Positions 10,901-20,709 of a stretch of 64,000 nucleotides of DNA are shown here, one piece after another. The stretch spans positions 124,001 to 188,000 of the forward strand of contig JALBUN010000008.1 in NCBI GenBank assembly GCA_025174535.1, in the 5' to 3' direction. Positions within the stretch are counted from its first letter, which is position 1. Every line of letters begins with the position of its first letter. Source of the DNA: Cantharellus purpuraceus (taxonomy: Eukaryota > Basidiomycota > Agaricomycetes > Cantharellales > Hydnaceae). The notes below the pieces were generated by a model, which did no database searches, had not been told where the DNA came from, and was given only the letters and a program-made list of their open reading frames with translations. The translations under genes were made by a program, and so were the position numbers.

Positions 10901-12425
10901 CCTATGAGCATCCACCCTCATGACTCCCACCCTCCGAGCTGTCACCATTATGGACATCGACCAACTCCGCTCTGACATCCACTCATCACTCTGATCCGAT
11001 CCTATTGCAGTTAAACACTTGGACAACCCTTCTGATCCAAAATGGTCACTTGACCCTGAAGGACACCTCTGACACAACAACCAGATATATGTCCCTGACG
11101 CCAATGGTCTCCAACTCTGAGTTTTGCAGTATTATCATGATCACCCAATCTTGGGCCATTTTGGGCAAAATCGCACACAAGGATTAATCCGATGAGACTA
11201 TGTATGGCCAAAAATGCAAGAATACATTCAACACTACTGTAACTCCTGCACCACATGTATGCACTCAAAATCACAAAGGCACAAACCCTATGGAATGCTT
11301 AAGCAACTTCCGGTCCTGGAGCAACCATGGAACTCCATCTCCATGGATTTCATAGAGAAGCTCCCCCCATCGCTCGGATACGACACCATACTCATGATTG
11401 TCGACAGGTTCACTAAACAATCACTATTTATTCCAACACATGACACCATCACCTCTGCATCACTAGCTAAATTGTTCATTCTCCACGTATTCTCTAAACA
11501 CGGAGTCCCATTGCATGTCACATCCGATTGGGGCTCGGAGTTCATGTCCTCCTTCTTCTTCCACACATTAGGAAAGGCTCTCAACATGAAGCTTCATTTC
11601 ACCTCTGGATACCATCCTGAAGGAGACGGACAAATGGAACAAATGAATCAGTCCCTAGAACAATATCTCCAAATCTATTGTAACTATCAACAAGACAACT
11701 GGGCTGATCTACTTCCGATCGCAGAGTTTGCCTACAACAACACTCCAAATGTGACCACTGGCATCTCTCCGTTCTTTGCTAATAAAGGCTATCATCCAAA
11801 CATCTCTGTCCAACCTGAGAAAGAACTTGCCTCCACCAAAGTCCTCCAATTCATAACCAACCTCAATCAACTACACCAACATCTCCGAGAAACCATCTCC
11901 GATGCCCAGAAACAATATCAAGTCTCTGCAGACCGACACCGCATTCCGGCTCTGGACCTGCAAATCAGAGACAAAGTATTCATTAAGGCTGAACACTTCC
12001 GGACCACCCATCCATCGAAGAAACTCTCCGAGAAATACTTAGGTCCTTATGAGGTCATTGCTCATGCAGGCAGCAGGTCCTTCACCCTCCACCTCCTGGA
12101 CCACTTCCAAGCAGTTCATCTGGTCTTCCATATATCAATGCTCGAACCCGCTACTATGAACGAGATCTCTGGTCACATGCAACCCCCACCTCCCCCGATC
12201 ATCATCAAAGGAGACAATGAATATGAGATATCTGAGATCCTGGACTCAAAGATCAACCATCAATACAAGTGCAAGCTCCAGTACTTAGTCAAATGGACTG
12301 GATATGAAGGCACCAATGAAGAGTCCTCATGGATCTCTGCATCTGAACTCGATCATGCATCCGAATCCGTCTCCAACTTTCACTCCACTTATCCAGACAA
12401 ACCTGGCCCTCTTATGAATCTTTAA
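7972..12425 (+). pseudogene. gypsy B pol (protease, RT, RNase H, integrase, chromodomain)
   Basis: The protease segment is degenerate near 8110-8370 (IDSSSTHCFLN, VVLGHNWL). The RT follows ([24 protein letters not shown] near 9231-9254), then the connection domain, a 771-bp interruption by a solo LTR plus duplication, and RNase H (DVITDHKNLEYF). The HHCC zinc finger and integrase core come next (SMDFIEKLP, VTSDWGSEF, DGQMEQ). A chromodomain closes it (about 12211-12400: EYEISEILDSK, YLVKWTGYEG, SSWI). The last 403 codons (11214-12425) are open. Upstream there are at least ten TGA codons, mostly at arginine positions. The chromodomain places it with chromoviruses, whose integration is often guided by histone marks. 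Confidence 0.92.
9694..10459 (-). mobile_element. solo LTR C (766 bp) inside gypsy B pol
   Basis: The plus strand reads TGTTATTTG...GAACAACA with perfect 5-bp duplications CTATG at 9689-9693 and 10460-10464. Removing the LTR and one duplication restores the gypsy B reading frame exactly (TDASNY then ALAAILS). A TATA-like box (ATCATATATAAATC on the minus strand, near 10120-10134) and a C/T-rich tract at 10290-10430 suggest minus orientation. No internal coding sequence is present, so it is a recombined solo LTR of a family not otherwise seen here. Confidence 0.92.
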
Positions 12426-12554
12426 GTTCAATTACTAATGCTAATTCTATTATTTCGCATGGTCAAGTCACAAGGGAAATTACAAGCCTGCCCAAAAAAC
12501 TCCGAAGGAATCACTCCACCTCATTTTTCTCCGCTCCGAAATTCATAATCATTT

Positions 12555-14342
12555 TCATTTTTTATACATTGCGTTTCCCTTCCCCTTGTCCACCTCAGGC
12601 TCTGTCTCCGACTCATCATCACTCTCTACATCCGACACCCAATCTTTTTCATCCCCCATGTCCAAATCCTCGTCCAAAGGGGCCATGAACTTCCACAGCC
12701 GACGTAACTCAGCCGTCCGACAACCCTCCAGAACCTCCTTCTGTTTCATCATCTTCACCAAGTCCACTAGTAATGCCTCCATCTGCCGGAGGTGCTCCAA
12801 CTGCAGGTTAACCAGCTGGATAAGCTGGCCCACAGTACTATTGGGCGCAGAGATGCACCCTGTACCTGCACCGGTCATTGCCCCTTCCAATCCGACACCA
12901 CTACCCCCAGCTGCCACAGCACCCATCTCTGTCCACTGCTTTTTGGTCAGACGACCTTCTGTTTCTCTCTCCACCCCTCCTTGTACCACTAGTCGAGGCT
13001 TGATGCTCCAACTCTGGGGATCAAACTTTCCATCGATCCTACACCCTCCTTTCCGACCCTGACAACGATCGCAGGACTGAAGGTGGTGAGTTGGGCCGGT
13101 AGGCCCCACACACTCCACGCCCACATCACAACACAAGTCGCAAGTTACGCTGGGCCTGCTGAATGGCTCCGCTGGAGCCAGAGCCTTGGGTGGTCCACCC
13201 CTTCTTGATGTGGCCTCCAAGTGTTCCCTCTCCTCCTCCTTGTCCTGCTATTCTGCCACCACCTTCTCCATCTTGCGCTTGCAAAGCTGGATTGCCGACC
13301 TAGCAACATGCAGCTCCTTCTTATGGGTCACCAACATGCGACTCTCCGCCTTGCACCATATGACCCTCCAATCCACCTCCCGCTTCTCCATATCAGCACT
13401 TGGGTATGCCTTCAATGAAAAGACCGCGATGTTGAGGTTCTTCTTGGTGGTAGCAGCATAAAGCTCTGCTCTTTTGCAAGCCTCGACCGCAGCTACCCAA
13501 GCCATCTCCTCATAACAATTCAAGGTCAGATCCGGCTCCACATCCATCCCAACATCCACACCCACCTCAGGCTCCGCATTTGCATTGAGCTCCATATTGG
13601 CATCGGGATCCGCCTCCACCTCCACCCTCTCCACCTCCGCCACTTCATCTTCCTCAGCCGCACCCAACCCAAATAATGGCCATGCTGGCAGATGTAACGA
13701 TGAGTCCACAGCAGGGACAGTTGTCGGACGAGTTGTCTCCATCCATATAATGGAGATGATGGCAACCTTGGGAGTCCCTGCCCATATTGGCACACTCGGA
13801 CTTCCTGGGTGGCTGGTTGCCCCTGCCCCGGTCACCTCCTCCTCTACCTCCATGGCAGCTTCTAGCTTGTGCGCCTGCTCCTCCACTTCCTTCAGTCTTG
13901 TGGCCTCCATTGCAGCCGCAAGTTCCTTGACCCTGCAGGCTCTCTCAGCTTTCGCTTCCTCCTCTTTCCTTCTCCATTCTGTCTCCACCACCTCTTTCCG
14001 TCTCCGCTCCTCCTCCTCCTTCCATCTCTGTTCCACCTCCTCCTCCTCCTTCCACCTCCATTCCGCCTCCTCCTCCTCCTTCCATCTCCATTCTGCCTCC
14101 TCCTCCTCCTTCTGTTTCCGTTCCGCCTCCTCCTCCTCCTTCCATATCCGTTCTGCTTCCTCCTCCTCTTTCTGTCTCCGCTCCTCTTCCTCTTCCTTCC
14201 GTCGGGCCAAGAGCAACTGCTCAAGCTCAGCCACACTCATGCTTGCCAAAGGGTTTGACATCATTGAGGATAAGACCTCAATCATGCCCCTCCTTTTATA
14301 TGTCTCCAGACCCCCAGTATAACTCCGACTGTGCCCAACCAT
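12555..14342 (-). pseudogene. antisense accessory ORF of gypsy B: coiled coil plus Zn2Cys6-type cluster
   Basis: The minus strand is open for 364 codons (14342-13248) and, in the same frame after one TAG (probably from CAG) and 10 codons, for 221 more (13220-12555). Together they form one ORF of about 595 codons running opposite to pol. The product has an N-terminal segment SMSVAELEQLLLARR, about 100 residues of KEEEEAE-type coiled-coil repeats, an acidic middle, and a cysteine cluster with spacing CX2CX6C-X12-CX2CX6C (starting CDLCCDVGVEC, ending CDRCQGRKGGC). That spacing fits the fungal Zn2Cys6 DNA-binding pattern. A second helical segment and an acidic Ser-rich tail follow. It lies between the integrase stop and the 3' LTR. 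Function is unknown. Confidence 0.7.
13985..14190. repeat. coding minisatellite (about 33-bp units) in the antisense ORF
   Basis: Tandem units rich in TCCTCCTCCTCCTTCC on the plus strand encode, on the minus strand, about 11-residue units of the form WKEEEEAEWR. The units vary at a few positions only. The open plus-strand frames here (Ser/Leu/Phe-rich) are by-products of this composition. Confidence 0.8.
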
Positions 14343-14402
14343 CTCACCTATTCAATCCACAGACATGAGGCCTCAGGGGCTCAGCCTTAAATGGAGAGAT
14401 AC

Positions 14403-14918
14403 TGTTATGACTATATTCACTAACGCCCAGATCCCCGTCTGATCCACTCAGATCCCCATGCACATAAAATCTATACTCCATTTAGAAACCGCCACGTCTC
14501 CATCTACCTGTCTGATTGTCACCACCGATTCTGCCCATCCATCTCCGGTTCCGATTGATGCATCAGCATCACCATAGGAACCTGGACATCCATCCCCATC
14601 AGAATCAGACATACTCATGTAAGGCTGTCGGCCTTGGAGACCCATCACCAGAGTAATTATTATTAGATTTCAAATATGTATTTAAGTTGCCCAACTGGGG
14701 ACTTCATTCCCCAGTTCAAATATCGAATCACGCCTAGTTCCTAAGTCTGATCCTAACTCTCTAAGTCATACTCCATCTCCAAAATCTCGGACACTGGTAT
14801 TAGTGAGGGCGCAGCACATAAGCTGAAGCCAAGTCCGTTCTGACCCCCACAACGTACTCCGACACCAACAAAACCTCTGACCCAATCTCCAACCCCCAAT
14901 CGGACCTAGTGCGTAACA
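14403..14918 (+). repeat. gypsy B 3' LTR
   Basis: 516 bp, from TGTTATGACTATATTC to CTAGTGCGTAACA. A TATTTAAG box lies near 14676. It is preceded by a short purine-rich stretch (AAATGGAGAGATAC) that may be the polypurine tract, and followed by the duplication ACGAG. Confidence 0.92.
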
Positions 14919-15764
14919 ACGAGGCAGCACTTACCTATGTCCGATGTCAGTTCGCTTATGGAATAGATCCTATAAGCCTGCACGCAACAGTCCTAGCAAA
15001 CAGACGGTGTGTAACGCAGTTGTTCAGCACTCCAAAGATCAATCAGGTCGAGGGGTAGAGGTAGCCCTGAGTAACAGGAAAGTGGAATAGTGCTCTGTGG
15101 TTGGATGAGGATGGGAGCAAAAGGTCAGTCCTGATGGCTGATCGTGCTCTGTGACTGGATGACAATGGGGAGCCCGGTTGGGAGGTACATGAAAGCTGGT
15201 TTCAGGAGAAGTGACCTCTCAGTGGCGGAGGGAAATCTGATCATTGAACCAAGGTGCTTTGCCTCAGTGTAGAAATGATGGATTGTGATATAGAGCATAG
15301 GGCATAGACTTAGAGCATGGACTTTGACTTTAGAGCGTTGGCTGAAAACTTGTTGATTTATTCCAAAGGTGAAAACTAGCACCCTTTTATATACAAATCC
15401 CCAGGGCACAACGACACAATATGAGGAGCAAATGATGCGATATGATGCAAGAAATGCTGATCAAGCCTGCTGACAAAGCATGTGAAGTTGAACTACTAAT
15501 GGGGAAATCATGGAGAAATGAAGTGACAGATAGGGGTAATCTTTGTAAGAATAGGGGGTGATGAGTAATAAAAGAACCAAAAATAGAACAAGGATGAGTA
15601 AGTCGTGTATGAATGAATTAAAAGATGAAACAGGGGTGAGTCATATAAAAGAACAATAGAAATGTCCACCAATACCATCTTCCCTACAGCTCCGAAGGTA
15701 AATTGACCCTGAGTCACATGAGGACTTCAGTCAACATCCACAACAAATACTCCTTATTGTCTTA

Positions 15765-16800
15765 TGTTATGCACTAGGTCCAATTGGGGGTCGGAGATTG
15801 GGTCAGAGGTCGGGTTGGAGGTTGGGTCGGAGTCGGAGCATGTCGTGGGGGTCGGAATGGACTTGGCTTCAGCTTATGTGCTGCGCCCTCACTAATACCA
15901 GTGTCCAAGATTTCGGAGATGGAATACAACTTAGAGAGTTAGGATCGGACTTAGAAACTAGGCGTGATTCGATATTTGAACTGGGGAATGAAGTCCCCAG
16001 TCAGGCAACTTAAATACATATTTTGAAATCTAATAATAATTACTCTGGTGATGGGTCTCCGAGGCCAACAGCCTTACATGAGTATGTCCGAGTCCGATGG
16101 GGACGGATGTCCGGGTGTTATGACTATATTCATTGACGTCCAGATCCCTGTCTGATCCACTCAGATCCCCACGCATATGAAATCTATACTCCATTTAGAA
16201 ACCGCCACGTCTCCATCTACCTGTCTGATTGTCACCACCGATTCTGCCCATCCGTCTCCGGTTCCGATTGATGCATCAGCATCACCATAGGAACCCGGAC
16301 ATCCGTCCCCATCAGACTCAGACATACTCATGTAAGGCCATCGGCCTTGGAGACCCATCACCAGAGTAATTATTATTAGATTTCAAATATGTATTTAAGT
16401 TGCCCAACTGGGGACTTCATTCCCCAGTTCAAATATCAAATCACGCCTAGTTTCTAAGTCCAATCCTAACTCTCTAAGTTGTATTCCATCTCCGAAATCT
16501 TGGACACTGGTATTAGTGAGGGCGCAGCACATAAGCTGAAGCCAAGTCTGTTCCGACCCCCACAACGTGCTCCAACTCCGACCCGAACTCCGACCCCCAA
16601 TCAGACCTAGTGCGTAACACCAGGTTCCTATGGTGATGCTGATGCATCAATTGGAACCGGAGACGGATGGGTGGAATCGGCGGTGACAATCAGACAGGTA
16701 GATGGAGACGGTGGTTTCCAAATGGAGTATAGATTTCATATGCGTGGGGATCTGAGTGGATCGGACGGGGATCTGGACGTTAATGAATATAGTCATAACA
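15765..16800 (-). mobile_element. inverted solo LTR of the gypsy B family, interrupted
   Basis: The plus strand reads TGTTATGCACTAGGTCC at the left and GTCATAACA at the right, the reverse complement of the 14403-14918 LTR. Perfect duplications TCTTA lie at 15760-15764 and 16801-16805. Excluding the nested copy (16116-16619 plus 5 bp) it is about 527 bp. No gag or pol accompanies it, so it is a solo LTR inserted into element X. Confidence 0.92.
16116..16619 (+). mobile_element. solo LTR of the gypsy B family nested in an inverted copy of itself
   Basis: 504 bp from TGTTATGACTATATTC to GTGCGTAACA. It is flanked by CCGGG (16111-16115) and CCAGG (16620-16624), a duplication differing by one CpG-to-CpA change. 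The host LTR sequence resumes seamlessly on the right. This is the innermost, and so the youngest, layer at this point of the nest. Confidence 0.92.
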
Positions 16801-16805
16801 TCTTA

Positions 16806-17206
16806 GTGATACATCTCCATATGGTATCCCATTCCAAGGGTATTCGGTCCCTTTGCCTGACATGATGTAACCTGAGTTGGATTGAAGTGGGAGGATAGGT
16901 TGGTGATGGCGACTGAAATTCTATCTCACGTTTGACTCTTCTATCCATGTTATGATATAGAGGTGAAATGCCAAGGAATGTATATGGTTCAACAGAATTG
17001 TGAAAGAATATAGGATTGCCAATGGCATAGGAGAGACATGGTGGGGATCTTGGATGTTGAAAGAGTTTGGGAAGTATTTTGACACATGGAGGTGGCTTAA
17101 CATGCCCGTGGAGCTCGGCGTATTTTTGATAGTCCTCTGTGTCCAGAGACCAGTGTGACGTATTATTAGAAGAGATGTTGGAGAGAGGAATAGGATTGGG
17201 AGCCAT
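16806..17206 (-). CDS. hypothetical ORF of element X
   Basis: An ATG at 17206 opens a minus-strand frame that continues through the TCTTA site. Without the nested LTR it would extend a few codons to about 15746. The predicted product begins MAPNPIPLSN, has a middle rich in Pro/His/Phe (KPPPCVKILPKLF, SYAIGNPIFF) and no domain I recognise. A TTTTAAATAG box lies about 130 bp upstream. I cannot tell whether it is translated or merely open. It may be a gag-like or captured fragment. Confidence 0.3.
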
Positions 17207-17416
17207 ATGAATGATGATGAAAGGATCGGTGTGAATAGAAGGCTGATAATGATTGATGGCAATGAAACACGAGTGACAATCAATGGCTAGAATTAGAGAC
17301 TGAGGTGGAGAGGGAGTTGTGGTGCTATTTAAAAGTTGATACGAAAAGATGCTGGTGGAGTTGGACTGTCAGAGTGGTTCGATATACGTCCTCGATGCGT
17401 CCTGGCTTGTCACCGA

Positions 17417-17533
17417 TCAAAGGAGAACCCGGCAGATTTGATGACAAAGGGACTTGAAATGAACCAACATCGGTACCTGCGCAGGAAACTAGGATTTGAA
17501 GAAATATCTGAATTGAGGGGGAGTGTTGGATAA
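17417..17533 (+). pseudogene. copia RNase H C-terminal end
   Basis: The frame SKENPADLMTKGLEMNQHRY then LRRKLGF is the conserved tail of copia RNase H (xADxxTKxL...). The stop codon TAA at 17531-17533 lies inside the 3' LTR, after the polypurine tract TGAGGGGGAG (17514-17523). Confidence 0.88.
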
Positions 17534-17727
17534 GCATCAATTCGGCACTGCATCAAAGGGATAAGGGGACTAGCTTGAGACAAAGGGAATAAAGGGGGCA
17601 AGGGGATTAACAAATGGGATTGTATTTTTTCTCTAAAGACTTGTATATAAGACAGCAACTTCAGTTGTTGTTGTTGGTAAAAAGGAATTACACGTGATTC
17701 CCCTCTACTCTTTACCTTCAATCTATA
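17524..17727 (+). repeat. copia 3' LTR
   Basis: 204 bp, TGTTGGATAAG...ATCTATA, nearly identical to 1184-1387 and followed by the duplication AGTAA (17728-17732). The close match of the LTRs suggests the element is not ancient despite its many insertions. Confidence 0.93.
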
Positions 17728-17732
17728 AGTAA

Positions 17733-18734
17733 CGAAGTTTCTTCCACGTTGTGGTGCAAAGCATCGTCGCCATCCTTCCGACCAGGGAAAGGTTCAAGTT
17801 GTCCTCCGTCACAATCAGGCAAACATGACCATGTCTTAAAAATTGCTCAGTACTGTTTGGTTGACCAAACCATGCAAGCAAATCCAGTGAAAAGATCAGC
17901 AAGAAATTGATGTTGCATGCAAAGTAAAAATAGATGAGGTGAAGCATGACAGCAAACAAGTCTTTATAGCATTGTTGTTCAGTGACTACAGGAATGCCAA
18001 CATCGCCCATCATAGGCATCTGTATCAGCACAGTGGTGGAACAGCTTAGAAACTTCCATCATGATGCTGCGACGACTCCTCTTTGGTACTCAAGCGAGTC
18101 GGCAGCAAATCAGAGATACTCACCAAGCATCAGTACATGCTATTGAGGGGTGCCAGAAATAGGAGCGAGTGTGCTTCTACAAGGTGCAAACTGCAGACCA
18201 TCGTTTCTAGGACTGTAACAATCCGATCCACCGACGACTGATGATTTCAGAGTCGTTCACCCAGCGAAAATTCCTCTGGAAGTTACTTCCGATGGATTCA
18301 TTTCATCCTGCGTTAGTATCCACTGGCCGGGATCAAATCTTCGACTGTTTTGGGGATGCCACCGTTTAAAAAGATGTCCACTTCTAATCGATCGAGACGA
18401 GGTTGGTCCTTATCCACATACTGTCTGTCATCTTTAGTTGCCCGAAAATTGGACAGTCATGCATGTGCGAATTCGAGGGGGGTCTTCTACAAGTGTCTCT
18501 GCACCTCTTCAAAATATTATTGACGCGCCCGATGGAAGTATCTAATACTTTTAGGAGGCCTTTCAGATGGAATTGTCACAGCTCAATGTCTGGGAGAGTC
18601 CGAATATTAACAGTAGACGAACAAAGTAGAAAGAATTGGAGCAATCAGGGAGCACGTGACCATTCGCCGGCGTGACCAGGGCGTGACTTGGAAATTTTGG
18701 CCTCGCCTTTGGATCTATTAGGGGGACTCTGAGC
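17733..18734. other. right flank of the nest, no confident gene
   Basis: A minus-strand open frame of about 100 codons (18031 down to 17723) reaches the copia junction. It has a hydrophobic stretch (HLIYFYFACNINFLLIFSLD) but no known domain. The remainder up to the NAF1 start holds nothing I recognise. Confidence 0.5.
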
Positions 18735-20709
18735 ATGGACCCCTCAGGATCTTTCAAAGTTCCAAGCATGATAGCCCAGGACCTGGCTATCATCATGGGG
18801 ATTGTTGGCTCTTCAGGATCTCCGCCTATTTTACAGGAGAAACGGGGACTGGTTAGAGGGCAAAAGCGCAAAGGGTCACCGAATATTATTCCGAGAGCTG
18901 CTGACAATGCCGAAACCGATATATCGAGCAGCTGCACAGAGAGTGAAGATGAAGTTGAGGCGCAAATCGCGGTGTCTCCAAAGACAGATGGTGTCGCAAA
19001 TGCACGGACTTTTATGTGAGTGTCAGTCGTTGTATATATCTACAATACCAATGACATGAATAGTAGATCTACTATAGCATCATCGTCTTCTGATGAGGAG
19101 TCAGACTCTGGCTCTTCTGGCTCTAAGCCATCCTCTTCTACATCATTCCATCGAAGGAAACGAGGGAGCCAACGGATGACCACATCTGCCGTGCATATAG
19201 ACGGCGGTGATGAAGATGGGCCTCCTGCAGCTTCTATCTACACACCCACTACCCATGAGCTACCTCCGACTGCCATACCTGTACCGTCTCTTCCTGATCC
19301 ATCTACTTTGCCTCAGGAGGCGCTCGAACTGGTCGGGGAAATTGCAACGGTCCTTCCGGATACTGTTACGGTACGTGGAAGTGGTTTGTTGAATGCGACT
19401 GCGCGAGAACGGAGGGATGCTGTGCTAGATGAAGGAAGTTTGCTCCTTTTTGACGACCGCACACCTCTGGGCTATGTTTGGGAGACTTTTGGACCAACAA
19501 CTCTCCCCCATTATTTGGTTAGAATCAAACGTAGAGAGTCCACTCAGAACACACACCAAACATCCATTGATGCAGCTCCAGAGACTATCCACGATTCATC
19601 TTTATTTCAAACCGAAAAAAACTTGCAGACGATCCTCCCATCGAGTCCTTTTATGACACCCTCCTCTTACGACTATCCTGACCCTACCAAGCTTTCTGTC
19701 TCTCGAACTGTTTATCACATCCCCTCGCTCAGCAAATATGTTTTTCCAGGCGCTCTGGCAGGAATAAAAGGGTCGGATGCCAGTAATATCCATGACGAAG
19801 AGCCTGATGAGCATGAGCTAGATTTCAGTGACGATGAGGCAGAGGCAATGTACAAACGACTTCGGTAAGTTTTCTCAGTTCAGAGCATTTATCTCGTGGC
19901 GCTTCATTCTGACATACAAAGTATCTCCTTATCACACTTACAGAAGAGGCTCTTTTGCCCGAGCACCATCACTAACCCCATTGTCTGACATATTCGATGG
20001 CGAAGGCGATGATGCTCCATCAACGGTAGATGACGAAGCAAATTCATTATATGGTGCTTCACCATACGATTCTGAAGACGTGTCTCTGTCGAATAAAATT
20101 AATCAGGGCACCCCATCGTCTCCAAGTGACACTGTTTCTCCGGATGTCTCTTCATCCTTGACAAATTTCGAGAACGCGGCAGTTCGAAACGCTTTGATGC
20201 TTGCCCGGAACTCACGTCACCGTAGACATGGTTCTGTGTCAATTCCACAAGGATTAGTTGCTGTAGGTCCATCTCAGCCTCGTGAAAATCACCAGTTGCA
20301 CGGCCGAGGAGGCAGAGGAGGTCAAAAGGATCGTCGTCGATCTGAGCGCGATCGTGGGAGGAATTCTAATAGCCAACCACGCGGCCGTGGTCATGGACGA
20401 GGGCGGGGAGCGGCTCCGGAACGGTATGGTCAAGGATCCTCATTCTCGTTTGAAGAGTATGATCCTCACATGCCACGGCCGCCGTCACCGACATCGCTCG
20501 CCATTGCTCGTGCCACCGGGCAGTGGGCAGATGGCACGCCGTTTCCTTACGGTCCGGCAGTTGTCAGTGACATACCGAATTATGGCGTCGCCCCCCATAT
20601 CAATCCAAGGTTCGCGCAAGCGTTCCGCTTACCGAACGCTACGCCAACATTACCTGCAACCCCACAAAATCAATATAAATCTCCTTACACCAGAGAGGGT
20701 TCTGGCTGA
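18735..20709 (+). CDS. NAF1: NAF1, H/ACA ribonucleoprotein assembly factor
   Basis: NAF1 binds dyskerin/Cbf5 and escorts nascent H/ACA snoRNPs and telomerase RNPs before Gar1 replaces it in the nucleus. Exons read as 18735-19015, 19064-19864 and 19944-20709, with canonical GT-AG introns of 48 and 79 nt and matching phases (about 615 aa). The N-terminus (FKVPSMIAQDL) is followed by an acidic Ser-rich segment. The Gar1/Naf1 core lies at about residues 175-255 (ALELVGEIATVLPDTVTVRG, DDRTPLGYVWETFGP, HYLVRIK). The C-terminus has an RGG-type segment (GRGGRGGQKDRRR, GRGHGRGRG), fitting RNA binding. The last intron-exon structure near 20700 is less sure. Confidence 0.87.

Larger units (their letters stand above)
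6643..14918 (+). mobile_element. gypsy B: full-length, dead Ty3/gypsy chromovirus-type retrotransposon
   Basis: It is bounded by a deleted 5' LTR (6643-6797) and a 516-bp 3' LTR (14403-14918), with 5-bp duplications ACAAG (6638-6642) and ACGAG (14919-14923). They differ only by a CpG-to-CpA change. Internal order is gag, protease, RT, RNase H, integrase and chromodomain, then a roughly 2-kb tail holding a long antisense ORF. A solo LTR of another family sits between RT and RNase H. Many TGA stops occur where arginine is expected. Removing it with one duplication rejoins the copia frame (VASN then E-AALTYVR). Confidence 0.93.
14945..17412 (-). mobile_element. element X: about 1.43-kb insertion of unknown class, itself interrupted
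   Basis: It is flanked by CCGA (14941-14944) and CCGA (17413-17416), with plus-strand ends TGTCAG...TTGTCA. Cutting it out with one CCGA rejoins copia codons as TYVR then SKENPADLMTKG, the expected family sequence, so the boundaries are well supported. Without the nested LTR (15765-16800 plus duplication) it is about 1,427 bp. On the minus strand it has TATATAAAAG near 15390, an AT-poor leader, and at the other end a roughly 140-codon ORF. It could be a long solo LTR or a short non-autonomous element. Neither can be settled here. Confidence 0.72.
1184..17727 (+). mobile_element. Ty1/copia LTR retrotransposon, dead, carrying nested insertions
   Basis: The element is bounded by two 204-bp LTRs (1184-1387, 17524-17727) and perfect 5-bp duplications AGTAA (1179-1183, 17728-17732). 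Its order is LTR, initiator-tRNA-type primer site, gag, protease, integrase, RNase H, polypurine tract, LTR. Its own sequence survives as 1184 to about 3318, 6093-6642, 14924-14944 and 17413-17727. The rest is later insertions: gypsy A, gypsy B and element X. The integrase C-terminus and most of the reverse transcriptase are missing at the gypsy A site. Several stops are TGA where the family has arginine, so the element is inactive. The matching LTRs and duplications at its far ends show it was the first to land. Confidence 0.93.

Noticed and set aside
12586..13062. Plus-strand 158-codon frame downstream of integrase
   Set aside because: It is antisense to the cysteine-cluster ORF and consists of low-complexity Ser/Pro.
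13585..14322. Long plus-strand open frames (Ser/Phe/Leu-rich) opposite the antisense ORF
   Set aside because: They mirror the Glu-rich repeats on the other strand. The composition alone keeps them open, and no domain is visible.
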